Part shown: piece after piece, positions 41,531-49,564 of the stretch
How the letters are laid out: every line of letters begins with the position of its first letter
Position numbering within the stretch: position 1 is the stretch's first letter
Source: JAQUOT01 sp041651575
Lineage (GTDB): Archaea > Nanobdellota > Nanobdellia > SCGC-AAA011-G17 > JAFCDX01
DNA: 64,000 nt
Assembly: GCA_041651575.1 (NCBI GenBank)
Contig: JBAZJB010000001.1
Coordinates: forward strand, 702,450 to 766,449
Direction: 5' to 3'
Made by a program: the position numbers and the translations under genes
Notes under the pieces: generated by a model
The model's input: only the letters and a program-made list of their open reading frames with translations
What the model was told of the DNA's origin: nothing
Databases searched by the model: none

Positions 41531-41944
41531 TTACTTTGCTAATTTATCCAAGAAAGATTTTCCTTTTGGAGTAATTATTCTTCCTTTATGAACTCCTTTT
41601 TCAACTTGTTTTGAGAATCCTGCTTTGTCTAATTGCTGTAATATTTTTCTTATAACATTTCCAGAACCAGTATATGCTTTTTCTGGTTTAAATCCTCTAT
41701 GTTTTCTATGACCATATTTTTTTCTTAATTTAGAAACACCTATTGGACCTTGAGCGATATATAATTTTCTTAATAATGAAGCTGTTCTATGATACCACCA
41801 ATCTTTTTTTGCAGGAGGTCTTTGCTTTCCAGCACAAGTTTTAACAAAAGGAGCCCAGATTGGAGCTTTAATTTCTGGAATATTTTTTAGCTCTTCTGCT
41901 GTTTTCTCTATTAACTTATTTGTATCTTTATTGTAGATTGACAT
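41531..41944 (-). CDS. rps19e: 30S ribosomal protein eS19
   Basis: 137 aa. Winged-helix-like eS19 with APIWAPFVKTCAGKQRPPAK, DWWYHRTASLLRKLYIAQGP and GSGNVIRKILQQLDKAGFSK. It is needed for 30S head assembly. First gene of the eS19-eL39-eL31 unit; a TTTTTAAA box lies about 25 nt from its ATG on the minus strand. Confidence 0.96.
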   Translation of the reverse strand: MSIYNKDTNKLIEKTAEELKNIPEIKAPIWAPFVKTCAGKQRPPAKKDWWYHRTASLLRKLYIAQGPIGVSKLRKKYGHRKHRGFKPEKAYTGSGNVIRKILQQLDKAGFSKQVEKGVHKGRIITPKGKSFLDKLAK

Positions 41945-41981
41945 ATTAATTTAGAAAGATATAACCCCTTTAAAAAGGTTT

Positions 41982-42623
41982 TTATTTGTTTAAAATGATG
42001 ATATTGCCTCTTCCTTTTTTAATCTTTTTTATAAGGCCTTTATCCTCTAATTCTACTATCATTAAGCTTACTTTAGCTTCAGATAGTCCTATCCTTTCCC
42101 TAATATCCTTTTGAGTAGTTCTTCCACCTTCTTTTTTAATGATTTCAATTACTTTTTCAAGATCGTCCTTTACTCCTTCAATTTTTAGTTCTACTTTTCT
42201 AGGTTTTTTAAATCTCTTATAAATTATTGTTATTAAAATTAGGATTAATACAAAAGGAATTATATAATAAAGATAATTTGTAGATTTAGTTTCTTTTTCT
42301 TCGAATTCAGGTATTAAAAATAAGTCTATTGTATAAGTTCCTTCTTGAGTTATTGTAATATCTTCGGTAGTTATTATGGATTTATCTTGAGTATATGCTT
42401 TTATAACATAATTTCCAATAGGAATACTTTCAAAAGAGTAATCTCCTGTTTTTGCAACATATTTTTGTTCAGGAATAGTGTTAATTTCAAGAATTACATT
42501 ACTAACTTTGTCTAAGGTTAAATCATAAACGCTACCTTGTATCGTTGCTGTAATTGCATTAACAGAAATTAAATTAATTAAGAATAGACTAAATAAAACA
42601 AAAACCCTACCGATATTTTTCAT
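41982..42623 (-). CDS. Membrane-bound winged-helix regulator with extracellular carboxypeptidase-regulatory-like domain
   Basis: 213 aa. It has a signal peptide, then an outside beta-sandwich (ATIQGSVYDLTLDKVSNVIL, YSFESIPIGNYVIKAYTQDK) of the CarboxypepD_reg type, one membrane helix (YIIPFVLILILITIIYKRF) and an inside winged helix (GRTTQKDIRERIGLSEAKVS, VELEDKGLIKKIKKGRGN). This is a one-component sensor layout: signal outside, DNA-binding inside. The target is unknown; the divergent gene at 42797 is a natural candidate. Confidence 0.82.
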   Translation of the reverse strand: MKNIGRVFVLFSLFLINLISVNAITATIQGSVYDLTLDKVSNVILEINTIPEQKYVAKTGDYSFESIPIGNYVIKAYTQDKSIITTEDITITQEGTYTIDLFLIPEFEEKETKSTNYLYYIIPFVLILILITIIYKRFKKPRKVELKIEGVKDDLEKVIEIIKKEGGRTTQKDIRERIGLSEAKVSLMIVELEDKGLIKKIKKGRGNIIILNK

Positions 42624-42644
42624 AAATTTTTGTAAGTTTAAAGC

Positions 42645-42652
42645 TTTATATA
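42645..42652 (-). promoter_or_regulatory. TATA box of the membrane regulator
   Basis: TATATAAA on minus, 22 nt before ATG 42623. Confidence 0.55.
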
Positions 42653-42741
42653 ATTTTCTTTAATAAAAAGAAGCTTGAAATGAGCTCTAAATAGTGTTAA
42701 GAAGTCTCGTAAAGCTTTAAATTTTTTGAAAAGAAAGTTTC

Positions 42742-42749
42742 TTTATATA
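42742..42749 (+). promoter_or_regulatory. TATA box of the helical exported protein
   Basis: TTTATATA; predicted leader of about 26 nt containing GGAGG at 42786-42790, 6 nt before ATG 42797. Confidence 0.6.
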
Positions 42750-42796
42750 TAAGGTTATTAATCTAATATTAATAAAAATTTTGATGGAGGCAATAA

Positions 42797-43600
42797 ATGA
42801 AAAAGATATTTAGTATTTTTGTAACACTTTTGTTAGTCTTGATTACATTAAGCACAGTTTTAGCTGAAGATACAAATGAAATTGTAACAGAAGCTTCTAC
42901 TATAACAGAAACTGAAAATCTAACACCTAGCGAAACAACTGAATTGACTGATTCAATAGATGATGCTACTACAAATGAAACAGAAGAAGTAGGAGCAACA
43001 CCAGATCAAAAAGTTGCTTATGGTTGGAAAAGATTTGCAGAAAAGTTAAGCTTATTGATGACAAGAGGTAAAGAAAAGCAAGCAGAAAAGAAATTACAAT
43101 TTGCTCAAAGAAGATTATCAGAAATGAAAGAAATGGCAAAGAAAGGAGATTTGAAATCTTTGGCTAAAGCTGAAGGATTCCATGCTCAACTTGTCCAAGA
43201 ACTTTCTGAATTAAAAGAGCAATTTGCTAAAGAAAATGTAACAAAAGCTGAAAGATTAGAATATAATTTGCAAAAGCATATTACTGTTCTTGATATAATT
43301 CAGCAAAAACTGCAAGCTAAAAATGTTACAGCTCCGGGTATTGAGAAAACTTTGACTAGGCTTAAAGCAGCAGAAGAAAAATATAACAACATGAGCGAAG
43401 TTAAGCAAGAAAGAATCGCTAAAGAAGTTTCTAGATTAAATAAAGAAGAGAAAAGAGATAGAAACCAAAAAAGAATAGCAAATGAAACTGTTGTTGGAGA
43501 ACAAGTGACTGCTGAGGTTGAGAATCAAGAACAAAATTCTGGTGAAGACACAGAAATACAAGAACAAAATCAGCAACAAACCCAAGCAGGGCAACAATAA
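42797..43600 (+). CDS. Exported helical protein (DUF5667-like)
   Basis: 267 aa. A signal peptide (KIFSIFVTLLLVLITLSTVL) is followed by a Thr/Glu-rich acidic linker, about 150 residues of long charged helices (REKQAEKKLQFAQRRLSEMK-like segments) and a Gln/Glu-rich C-terminus ending QQQTQAGQQ. The helical part resembles DUF5667 proteins of archaeal and CPR surfaces. No membrane anchor after the signal. Good GGAGG site. Divergent from the membrane winged-helix regulator. Confidence 0.7.
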   Translation: MKKIFSIFVTLLLVLITLSTVLAEDTNEIVTEASTITETENLTPSETTELTDSIDDATTNETEEVGATPDQKVAYGWKRFAEKLSLLMTRGKEKQAEKKLQFAQRRLSEMKEMAKKGDLKSLAKAEGFHAQLVQELSELKEQFAKENVTKAERLEYNLQKHITVLDIIQQKLQAKNVTAPGIEKTLTRLKAAEEKYNNMSEVKQERIAKEVSRLNKEEKRDRNQKRIANETVVGEQVTAEVENQEQNSGEDTEIQEQNQQQTQAGQQ

Positions 43601-43639
43601 ATTTACTTTTTTTCTTTTTATTTTTTATATCGAAAGATT

Positions 43640-43647
43640 TTTAAATA
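43640..43647 (+). promoter_or_regulatory. TATA box of the 467-aa unknown protein
   Basis: CGAAAGA then TTTTTAAATA. A start 22-23 nt downstream falls at about 43669, after an in-frame GTG at 43664 and just before ATG 43673, so ATG is the start. Confidence 0.6.
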
Positions 43648-43672
43648 GAGTATCTATTACATAGTGATAAAA

Positions 43673-45076
43673 ATGGCAGAACAAGACAATAATAATAAAA
43701 GTAACAGTATACTTTATTCTTCAGAGAACCCTATCATTGATATTCTTAAACAATTATCTGAGGTTGGAACTAATAGAGAAAAATTAGCGGTTTTAGAAGA
43801 TAGACTTACAACCTATCCTGTAGAAGATAAAATTGGAAGAGAAAGATTAGAAACCTATAAAATGGATTTGGTATCTGATATAGAACAAGCAGAAGTTGAG
43901 GATAATATAAAAAAACTTAAACGTATAAGAAAAAAATCGGCTGAAAGTTATAATTTTCAACATGTTCATCCTTCAATTATTAATTCTTATGAAGAATATA
44001 GGAAGGCACATACTTTTTCTATGCAGGGAGATAGTTTAGATCAATTACCTATAGAAGAAGCTGATAACTTATTACATTTTTTTATGATAAATGATAATAA
44101 ATTTTTTGAATCTGTAATTGAAAAGTATGTTGGGGCTGTTTCTGAAGATATAAAGTCAGTTAAATTATTAAAAAAAATATCTGAACAATCTTTAACAGAC
44201 GCTTTAGCTACAAAAGAAATTTTTGAAGTTTTATCCTTTAAAGAATTAACTCCGGATATGTTTCCTTGGCCAAATGGAGAGCAATTTAAAAAATTAAATG
44301 AAGAAAATTTAGAGAGATTAAGGGGGCTAATTAAAAAAGGATTAGAAGTGTCTTCACATTATTTATACTTATTAAATAATTTAAATGAAAAAAAAGCTAT
44401 AGAAAAAATAAAAGAAAATGATTCTCAAAAAATAACTTCTTTACCTCAATCTATCGTATTTGATCAACATAAAAGATTTTATGAAGGTATAAATAGAGTA
44501 AATAATTTTTGTTTAGACCTTTTAAGTGGAAAAGAAGATAGTACATCTAATTCAAATTTAGAGAGAATTTTAAAGTTAGAAAATTTTATAGATGTTTGTG
44601 AACCTTATCTTAATCTTTTATTAAAACAAGAAAAATATGGGGATGCTACTCTTATAGGGGCAATTTCTTTTTATAAACAAAATAATGTAGTTAAATTAAT
44701 AGAAGAAACTAAATCTAAAATTAGAGAAGCAACAACCCACATACAAATAAATAAAATAAAACAAATTTATACTCCCTATTATGATAAAAATTCAAGGCCC
44801 TATCTGTCTTTTTTAATAGAAAAATACCAATCTAAATATTTAAAAATATTGGGTGAAGTAAAGATAGATTATTCTAAATTAGATCCTATTATAGACCAAG
44901 TTTCTTTTAAACTTTTATACGCTTTCCATATGGGAGATAAAAAACTTTATGACGAAGTAGAAGATATTGTACATAGTACTCCAATACCAGGAAAACTAAA
45001 AATAAATGGAAATGATATAACTTTTAATTTTTTATTTTTGGATTTAATAAGAGGATTTAAACCTTCTTCCAAATAA
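43673..45076 (+). CDS. Large helical cytoplasmic protein of unknown function
   Basis: 467 aa from ATG 43673. No signal peptide or membrane segment. Polar N-terminus (AEQDNNNKSNSILYSSENPI), then helix after helix rich in Lys, Glu, Leu and Asn. I do not recognise it. The promoter resembles those of the surface-protein genes nearby. Its last 20 bp overlap the 3' end of cysS on the opposite strand. Confidence 0.65.
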   Translation: MAEQDNNNKSNSILYSSENPIIDILKQLSEVGTNREKLAVLEDRLTTYPVEDKIGRERLETYKMDLVSDIEQAEVEDNIKKLKRIRKKSAESYNFQHVHPSIINSYEEYRKAHTFSMQGDSLDQLPIEEADNLLHFFMINDNKFFESVIEKYVGAVSEDIKSVKLLKKISEQSLTDALATKEIFEVLSFKELTPDMFPWPNGEQFKKLNEENLERLRGLIKKGLEVSSHYLYLLNNLNEKKAIEKIKENDSQKITSLPQSIVFDQHKRFYEGINRVNNFCLDLLSGKEDSTSNSNLERILKLENFIDVCEPYLNLLLKQEKYGDATLIGAISFYKQNNVVKLIEETKSKIREATTHIQINKIKQIYTPYYDKNSRPYLSFLIEKYQSKYLKILGEVKIDYSKLDPIIDQVSFKLLYAFHMGDKKLYDEVEDIVHSTPIPGKLKINGNDITFNFLFLDLIRGFKPSSK

Positions 45077-46445
45077 TTCCTTTTTTAGTATCTTCAAGAA
45101 CAAAACCCTTTTCTTTTAATTTATTTCTAATTTCATCAGCCTTTTTCCAGTCTTTTTCTTTTCTATATTTTTCTCTTTTATCCATTAATTCTTTAATCTC
45201 TTTTGGAATAGCTTCTTTTTTAGAAATTAAATTTAAACCAAGAACTTGATCAAATTCATTTAATGTTTCTAAGATTTCTTTTACTTCTTTTTTACTTGGG
45301 TCTAATTTGTTTACTTCATTAATAAAACTAAATATAGAACCAAGTGCATTAGCAATATTTAAATCATCATCTAATGATTCTTCAAATTCTTTTTTAACAT
45401 TTTTTATCAAGCTAGAAACTTTTTTACTATCTTTATCTGATTTTACAAAATTTAACCTATTTATAAATTCATTAAGTCTTTTTAGCGAGTTTCTAGCAGA
45501 ATCAAGTCCTTCAAATGTAAAATTAAATGGAATTCTATAATGTGTGCTTAATAAAGAATATCTTATTTCTCTTCCAGAATACCCTTTTGCAAGAACATCT
45601 CTTAATGTATAAAAATTACCTAAAGATTTGGACATTTTTTTACCATCAACTAAAATAAATTCATTATGCAACCAATAATTTACAAATTTCTTTCTAGTTG
45701 CACATTCTGATTGAGCAATTTCATTTTCGTGATGAGGAAATATTAAATCAATTCCACCTGTATGAATATCAAAGGTTTCTCCAAGATATTTCATAGCCAT
45801 TGCAGAACATTCTATATGCCATCCAGGTCTTCCTTTACCAATTTCAGTTTCCCAAAAAACATCTCCATCTAATTTATCATAGAATTTCCATAAACAAAAA
45901 TCTTGAACATTTTCTTTATCATATTCATCTTTTTTAACACGTTCAGACGCTCCTGCTTCTAAATCATCAAACTTTAAATGAGCTAATTTTCCATATTCTT
46001 TATCTTTAGAAATTTTAAAATAAATTCCGTCATCTGTTTTGTAAGCATAACCTTTATTTAATAATTTTTTAATTATAGAAACCATTTCTTTGATATGTTC
46101 TGTAGCTCTTGGATATTTGAAAGATTCTTTAATATTTAAAGTTTTAATGTCTTCAAAGAATGCTTTTTCATATTTAGAAGTAAATTGTTTCAAAGATAAT
46201 TTTTCTTTTTGTGAATCTCTTATGGTTTTATCATCAACATCTGTTACATTAGTAATATGTTTAATTTTATATCCTTTATATTCTAAATATCTATGTAATA
46301 AATCTGCAAATACAAAAGCTCTAAAATTACCTATATGTCCATAATTATAAACAGTTAATCCACAAGAATATATTCCAACGTTTTTATTTTTAATTGGTTT
46401 AAATTCCTCTTTTTTTCTTGTTAAGGTATTGAATAGTTTTATCAT
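45057..46445 (-). CDS. cysS: Cysteinyl-tRNA synthetase
   Basis: 462 aa, class I. C28 begins the zinc site, HIGN at 37-40 is the HIGH motif, and KKMSKSLGNF the second signature. CSAMAMKYLGETFDIHTGGI and FPHHENEIAQSE are the zinc-binding and substrate segments that select cysteine without editing. The C-terminal part is shortened but includes the KYRKEKDWKKADEIRNKLKE helix typical of CysRS. No SepRS pathway gene is seen. Confidence 0.96.
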   Translation of the reverse strand: MIKLFNTLTRKKEEFKPIKNKNVGIYSCGLTVYNYGHIGNFRAFVFADLLHRYLEYKGYKIKHITNVTDVDDKTIRDSQKEKLSLKQFTSKYEKAFFEDIKTLNIKESFKYPRATEHIKEMVSIIKKLLNKGYAYKTDDGIYFKISKDKEYGKLAHLKFDDLEAGASERVKKDEYDKENVQDFCLWKFYDKLDGDVFWETEIGKGRPGWHIECSAMAMKYLGETFDIHTGGIDLIFPHHENEIAQSECATRKKFVNYWLHNEFILVDGKKMSKSLGNFYTLRDVLAKGYSGREIRYSLLSTHYRIPFNFTFEGLDSARNSLKRLNEFINRLNFVKSDKDSKKVSSLIKNVKKEFEESLDDDLNIANALGSIFSFINEVNKLDPSKKEVKEILETLNEFDQVLGLNLISKKEAIPKEIKELMDKREKYRKEKDWKKADEIRNKLKEKGFVLEDTKKGIIWKKV

Positions 46446-46479
46446 AAGAAAATGAAAGAAATTTAATTTAAAAAGTTAT

Positions 46480-46992
46480 TTATTCTATTGTTACTGTTAA
46501 AGTTTGACTATAATACATGTTAGATTGACTTTTTGCATAAGTTTCTAAAGAGTACATATATGTTTCTCCAGGTATTGCATTTTTAGGTACTTTAACATTA
46601 ACTACAATTGTTGCATAAGCTCCTGCTTCTATTGGTTGAGATACTGTAGGAACTTCTATCCATTTTGGATCGCTTTTTCCATCTGCAGATTTAACTTTTA
46701 GATAAAATTCATCGTCCCTACCGAGAATATTTTTAATACCTACATACATTCTTTGAGAAGTTTTTGGTTGCATTACTGTATTTGAACCAAGAATGTACAT
46801 TTTTGTTGTTCCAGTTGTCATATACGCTCTTATTTGTTCATCTGCACTTTCAAAAGTTTGTTTTGTAATATCATTTATTTTATCAAACATTCCTCTTATA
46901 AACATTAATCCTAAACTTAACAAAGTAACTCCAAGAATAATAACTATTATGGTAGTCATAGAAAGTTCAATCGCACCCTTTTTTGATTTCAT
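46480..46992 (-). CDS. Type IV pilin-like exported protein
   Basis: 170 aa. KSKKGAIELSMTTIIVIILG followed by VTLLSLGLMFI has the short basic leader, Gly, and hydrophobic stalk of archaeal class III signal peptides (FlaK/PibD substrates); cleavage after KKG is expected. The rest is a beta-rich head (VGIKNILGRDDEFYLKVKSA). It could be a pilin or adhesin. Box TTTAAATA on minus at 47022-47015, 23 nt from ATG. Confidence 0.75.
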   Translation of the reverse strand: MKSKKGAIELSMTTIIVIILGVTLLSLGLMFIRGMFDKINDITKQTFESADEQIRAYMTTGTTKMYILGSNTVMQPKTSQRMYVGIKNILGRDDEFYLKVKSADGKSDPKWIEVPTVSQPIEAGAYATIVVNVKVPKNAIPGETYMYSLETYAKSQSNMYYSQTLTVTIE

Positions 46993-47055
46993 ATAAATTA
47001 AGAGTTTAAAATTATATTTAAAGGTTTCTATAACTTCAAAATTAAAAAAATAAGT

Positions 47056-47128
47056 GAGGAGAGGGGGATTTGAACCCCCGACATCTACGGCTTCAGCGTA
47101 GTGCTCTCCCGGGCTGAGCTACCTCCCC
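47056..47128 (-). tRNA. tRNA-Phe (anticodon GAA)
   Basis: A 73-nt cloverleaf. GGGGAGG pairs with TCTCCTC (two G-U pairs), D-stem GCTC with GAGC and normal G18G19, anticodon stem CTACG with CGTAG around CTGAAGC (anticodon GAA), T-stem GGGGG with CCCCC around TTCAAAT. No CCA, no intron. Divergent from valS across a palindromic TATA box. Confidence 0.95.
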
Positions 47129-47154
47129 ATTGTAAGTTTAAAATTAAATACAAT

Positions 47155-47166
47155 ATATTTAAATAT
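47155..47166. promoter_or_regulatory. Palindromic TATA box shared by tRNA-Phe (minus) and valS (plus)
   Basis: ATATTTAAATAT is a perfect 12-bp palindrome. The TTTAAATA within it ends 23 nt before ATG 47188. Leftward, the same box ends 28 nt before the tRNA-Phe 5' end. No second box is visible in the 59-bp gap that fits both. Confidence 0.6.
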
Positions 47167-47187
47167 TTCTAATTGGAGATAATTAAT

Positions 47188-49530
47188 ATGCCAAGTCAAA
47201 ATTATGATTTTAAAGCTTCAGAAAAGAAGTGGAAGGAATATTGGGAAAAGAATAAGGTTTACAAATTTGATATAAATTCAAAAAAACCCATTTATTCTAT
47301 TGATACCCCTCCTCCATATATTTCTGGAAAAATGCATATAGGTCATGCTTTTTCATATTCACAACAAGATTTTATAGCAAGATACCAAAGAATGTCTGGA
47401 AAAAATGTATTTTACCCTTTTGGTACAGATGATAATGGATTACCTACAGAAAGATTTGTAGAAAAAATGAATAATGTTAAAAGTATAAATATGGATAGGG
47501 CAACATTTATAGAACTTTGTTTAAAAACACTCAAGGAAACTACTTTTGGATTTATACAAGATTGGAAAGATATTGCAATGAGCGCAGATTTTAATATATA
47601 TTATTCTACTATAGATAAACCTACTCAAAAAGTTTCTCAAAAATCTTTTATTGATTTATTTAAACAAGGAGATATTTATGTTCAAGAATTTCCAACTTTG
47701 TGGTGTGTAGATTGTAGAACTACAGTTGCACAAGCAGAATTGGAAGATAAACATTTAGAAAGTTTATTTTCTACATTGAAATTTAAAGCAAATGGAAAAG
47801 ATTTGTTGATAGCAACAACAAGACCAGAATTATTACCTGCCTGTGTTGCAGTATTTGTAAATCCTACTGATGATAGATATAAAAATTTAGTTGGTAAGAA
47901 AGCAAAAGTTCCTTTATTTAATTTTGAAGTTCCTATAATTGCAGATGAATCAGCTTCTATAGAAAAAGGAACAGGAGTATTGATGGTTTGTTCTTATGGA
48001 GATAAATATGATGCACAAGCAATTACAAAACATAAACTTTCACCTAAAATAATTTTCAATCAAGATGGGACTTTAAACTTCGGAAATTATAAAGGACTTA
48101 AAATAAGAGAAGCAAGAAAACAAATTCTTGAAGATTTAAAAAATGCAAATTTAATTACTGAACAAAAACCAATAAGTCATATTGTTAATGTACATGATAG
48201 ATGTGGAACTGAAATTGAATTATTGCCTACAAAACAATGGTTCATAAAAATATTGGATAAAAAGAAAAAATTAATAGAACAAGGTAAGAAAATAAATTGG
48301 TATCCTGAATTTATGTTTAAAAGATATGAAAATTGGGTTCAAGGATTAGAATGGGATTGGTCTATTTCAAGAGATAGACATTTTGGTATTCCTATTCCAG
48401 TTTGGGAATGTGAAAAATGTAAAGAAATTATTTTGCCTTTAGAAAAAGAATTACCTATAGATCCTTTACAAACAAAAAAGAAATGTCCTAAATGTAAACA
48501 AGATGCAAAAGGTGAGGAAAAAGTTTTAGATACTTGGGCAACATCTTCTTTATCTCCACAAATAGCTTCTTCTTTAGTTAATAATAAAGTAAAAATTCCA
48601 TTTTCTTTAAGACCACAAGCTCATGATATAATTAGAACTTGGGCATTTTATACAATAACAAAATCGTTTTTACATGAAAAAGAAATTCCTTGGAAAGATA
48701 TTACTATTTCAGGGTATGTTACAATGGGTGGAGAAAAAATGTCTAAATCTAAAGGCAATATTATTGATCCTAGGCAGGTTTTAGATAAATATGGAACAGA
48801 TGCTTTAAGATTCTGGGCAGCAGGTTCTAAATTAGGAGAAGATTTAGACTATCAAGAAAAAGATTTAGTTACAGGACAGAAATTAATAACAAAATTATGG
48901 AATGCTTCCAAATTCGTTGAAATGCATTTACAAGATTACAAAGAAAAAGAAAATAAAAAGTTAGAAAAGTTTGATGAATGGTTATTAATAAAATTAAATA
49001 ATTTAATTAAAGAATGTACAGAAGAATTTGAAAGTTATTCTTATTCAAAACCAAAACAAAAGTTAGAAAATTTCTTTTGGCATATATTTTGTGATAATTA
49101 TTTAGAAATCGTTAAAGATAGATTATATAATCCAGATAAAAGAGGAAAAGAATCTAGATTATCTGCACAATATACTTTACATAAAACTTTGATTTGTTTA
49201 TTGAAGATGTTAAGTCCAATAACTCCTTTTATTACAGAAGAAATTTATCAAGAAACTTTAAAGAAAAAAGAAAGCATACATTTAACTTCTTGGCCAGAGT
49301 ATGATAAGAAGAATGATAAAAAATTGGAAGAACAAGGAGATTTGGTTTTGGAAATAATTAATGAAGTAAGACAATTCAAAACAAAAAATAATAAATCTAT
49401 GAAAGAGCCAGTTATTATTACAATAGAAAAGAAAAATGAAAAAGTTATAAAAGAATTTTATGATGATTTGAAAGCTGTTACAAGTGCAAAAGATATTAAA
49501 TTCGGAGATAAATTAAAAATAGAATTTTAG
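47188..49530 (+). CDS. valS: Valyl-tRNA synthetase
   Basis: 780 aa from ATG 47188, chosen from the TATA spacing; a TTG at 47173 is in frame. HIGH is at 50-53 and KMSKS at 517-521. The archaeal ValRS string GTDDNGLPTERFVEK, the zinc site LWCVDCRTTVAQAELED, the CP1 editing segment IATTRPELLPACVAVFVNP and LDTWATSSLSPQ separate it from IleRS and LeuRS. It edits threonine misload. A GGAGAT before the ATG lies outside the predicted transcript. Confidence 0.96.
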   Translation: MPSQNYDFKASEKKWKEYWEKNKVYKFDINSKKPIYSIDTPPPYISGKMHIGHAFSYSQQDFIARYQRMSGKNVFYPFGTDDNGLPTERFVEKMNNVKSINMDRATFIELCLKTLKETTFGFIQDWKDIAMSADFNIYYSTIDKPTQKVSQKSFIDLFKQGDIYVQEFPTLWCVDCRTTVAQAELEDKHLESLFSTLKFKANGKDLLIATTRPELLPACVAVFVNPTDDRYKNLVGKKAKVPLFNFEVPIIADESASIEKGTGVLMVCSYGDKYDAQAITKHKLSPKIIFNQDGTLNFGNYKGLKIREARKQILEDLKNANLITEQKPISHIVNVHDRCGTEIELLPTKQWFIKILDKKKKLIEQGKKINWYPEFMFKRYENWVQGLEWDWSISRDRHFGIPIPVWECEKCKEIILPLEKELPIDPLQTKKKCPKCKQDAKGEEKVLDTWATSSLSPQIASSLVNNKVKIPFSLRPQAHDIIRTWAFYTITKSFLHEKEIPWKDITISGYVTMGGEKMSKSKGNIIDPRQVLDKYGTDALRFWAAGSKLGEDLDYQEKDLVTGQKLITKLWNASKFVEMHLQDYKEKENKKLEKFDEWLLIKLNNLIKECTEEFESYSYSKPKQKLENFFWHIFCDNYLEIVKDRLYNPDKRGKESRLSAQYTLHKTLICLLKMLSPITPFITEEIYQETLKKKESIHLTSWPEYDKKNDKKLEEQGDLVLEIINEVRQFKTKNNKSMKEPVIITIEKKNEKVIKEFYDDLKAVTSAKDIKFGDKLKIEF

Positions 49531-49535
49531 AAAAG

Positions 49536-49543
49536 TTTATATA
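49536..49543 (+). promoter_or_regulatory. TATA box of the large Cys-module surface protein
   Basis: AAAAG then TTTATATA, ending 22 nt before ATG 49565. Confidence 0.6.
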
Positions 49544-49564
49544 TATCTATTTTATTTTAACATT

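Noticed and set aside
42624..42796. Possible non-coding RNA in the divergent intergenic region
   Set aside because: The region is explained by two divergent TATA boxes and a short leader; no stable extended hairpin or conserved motif was visible by eye.
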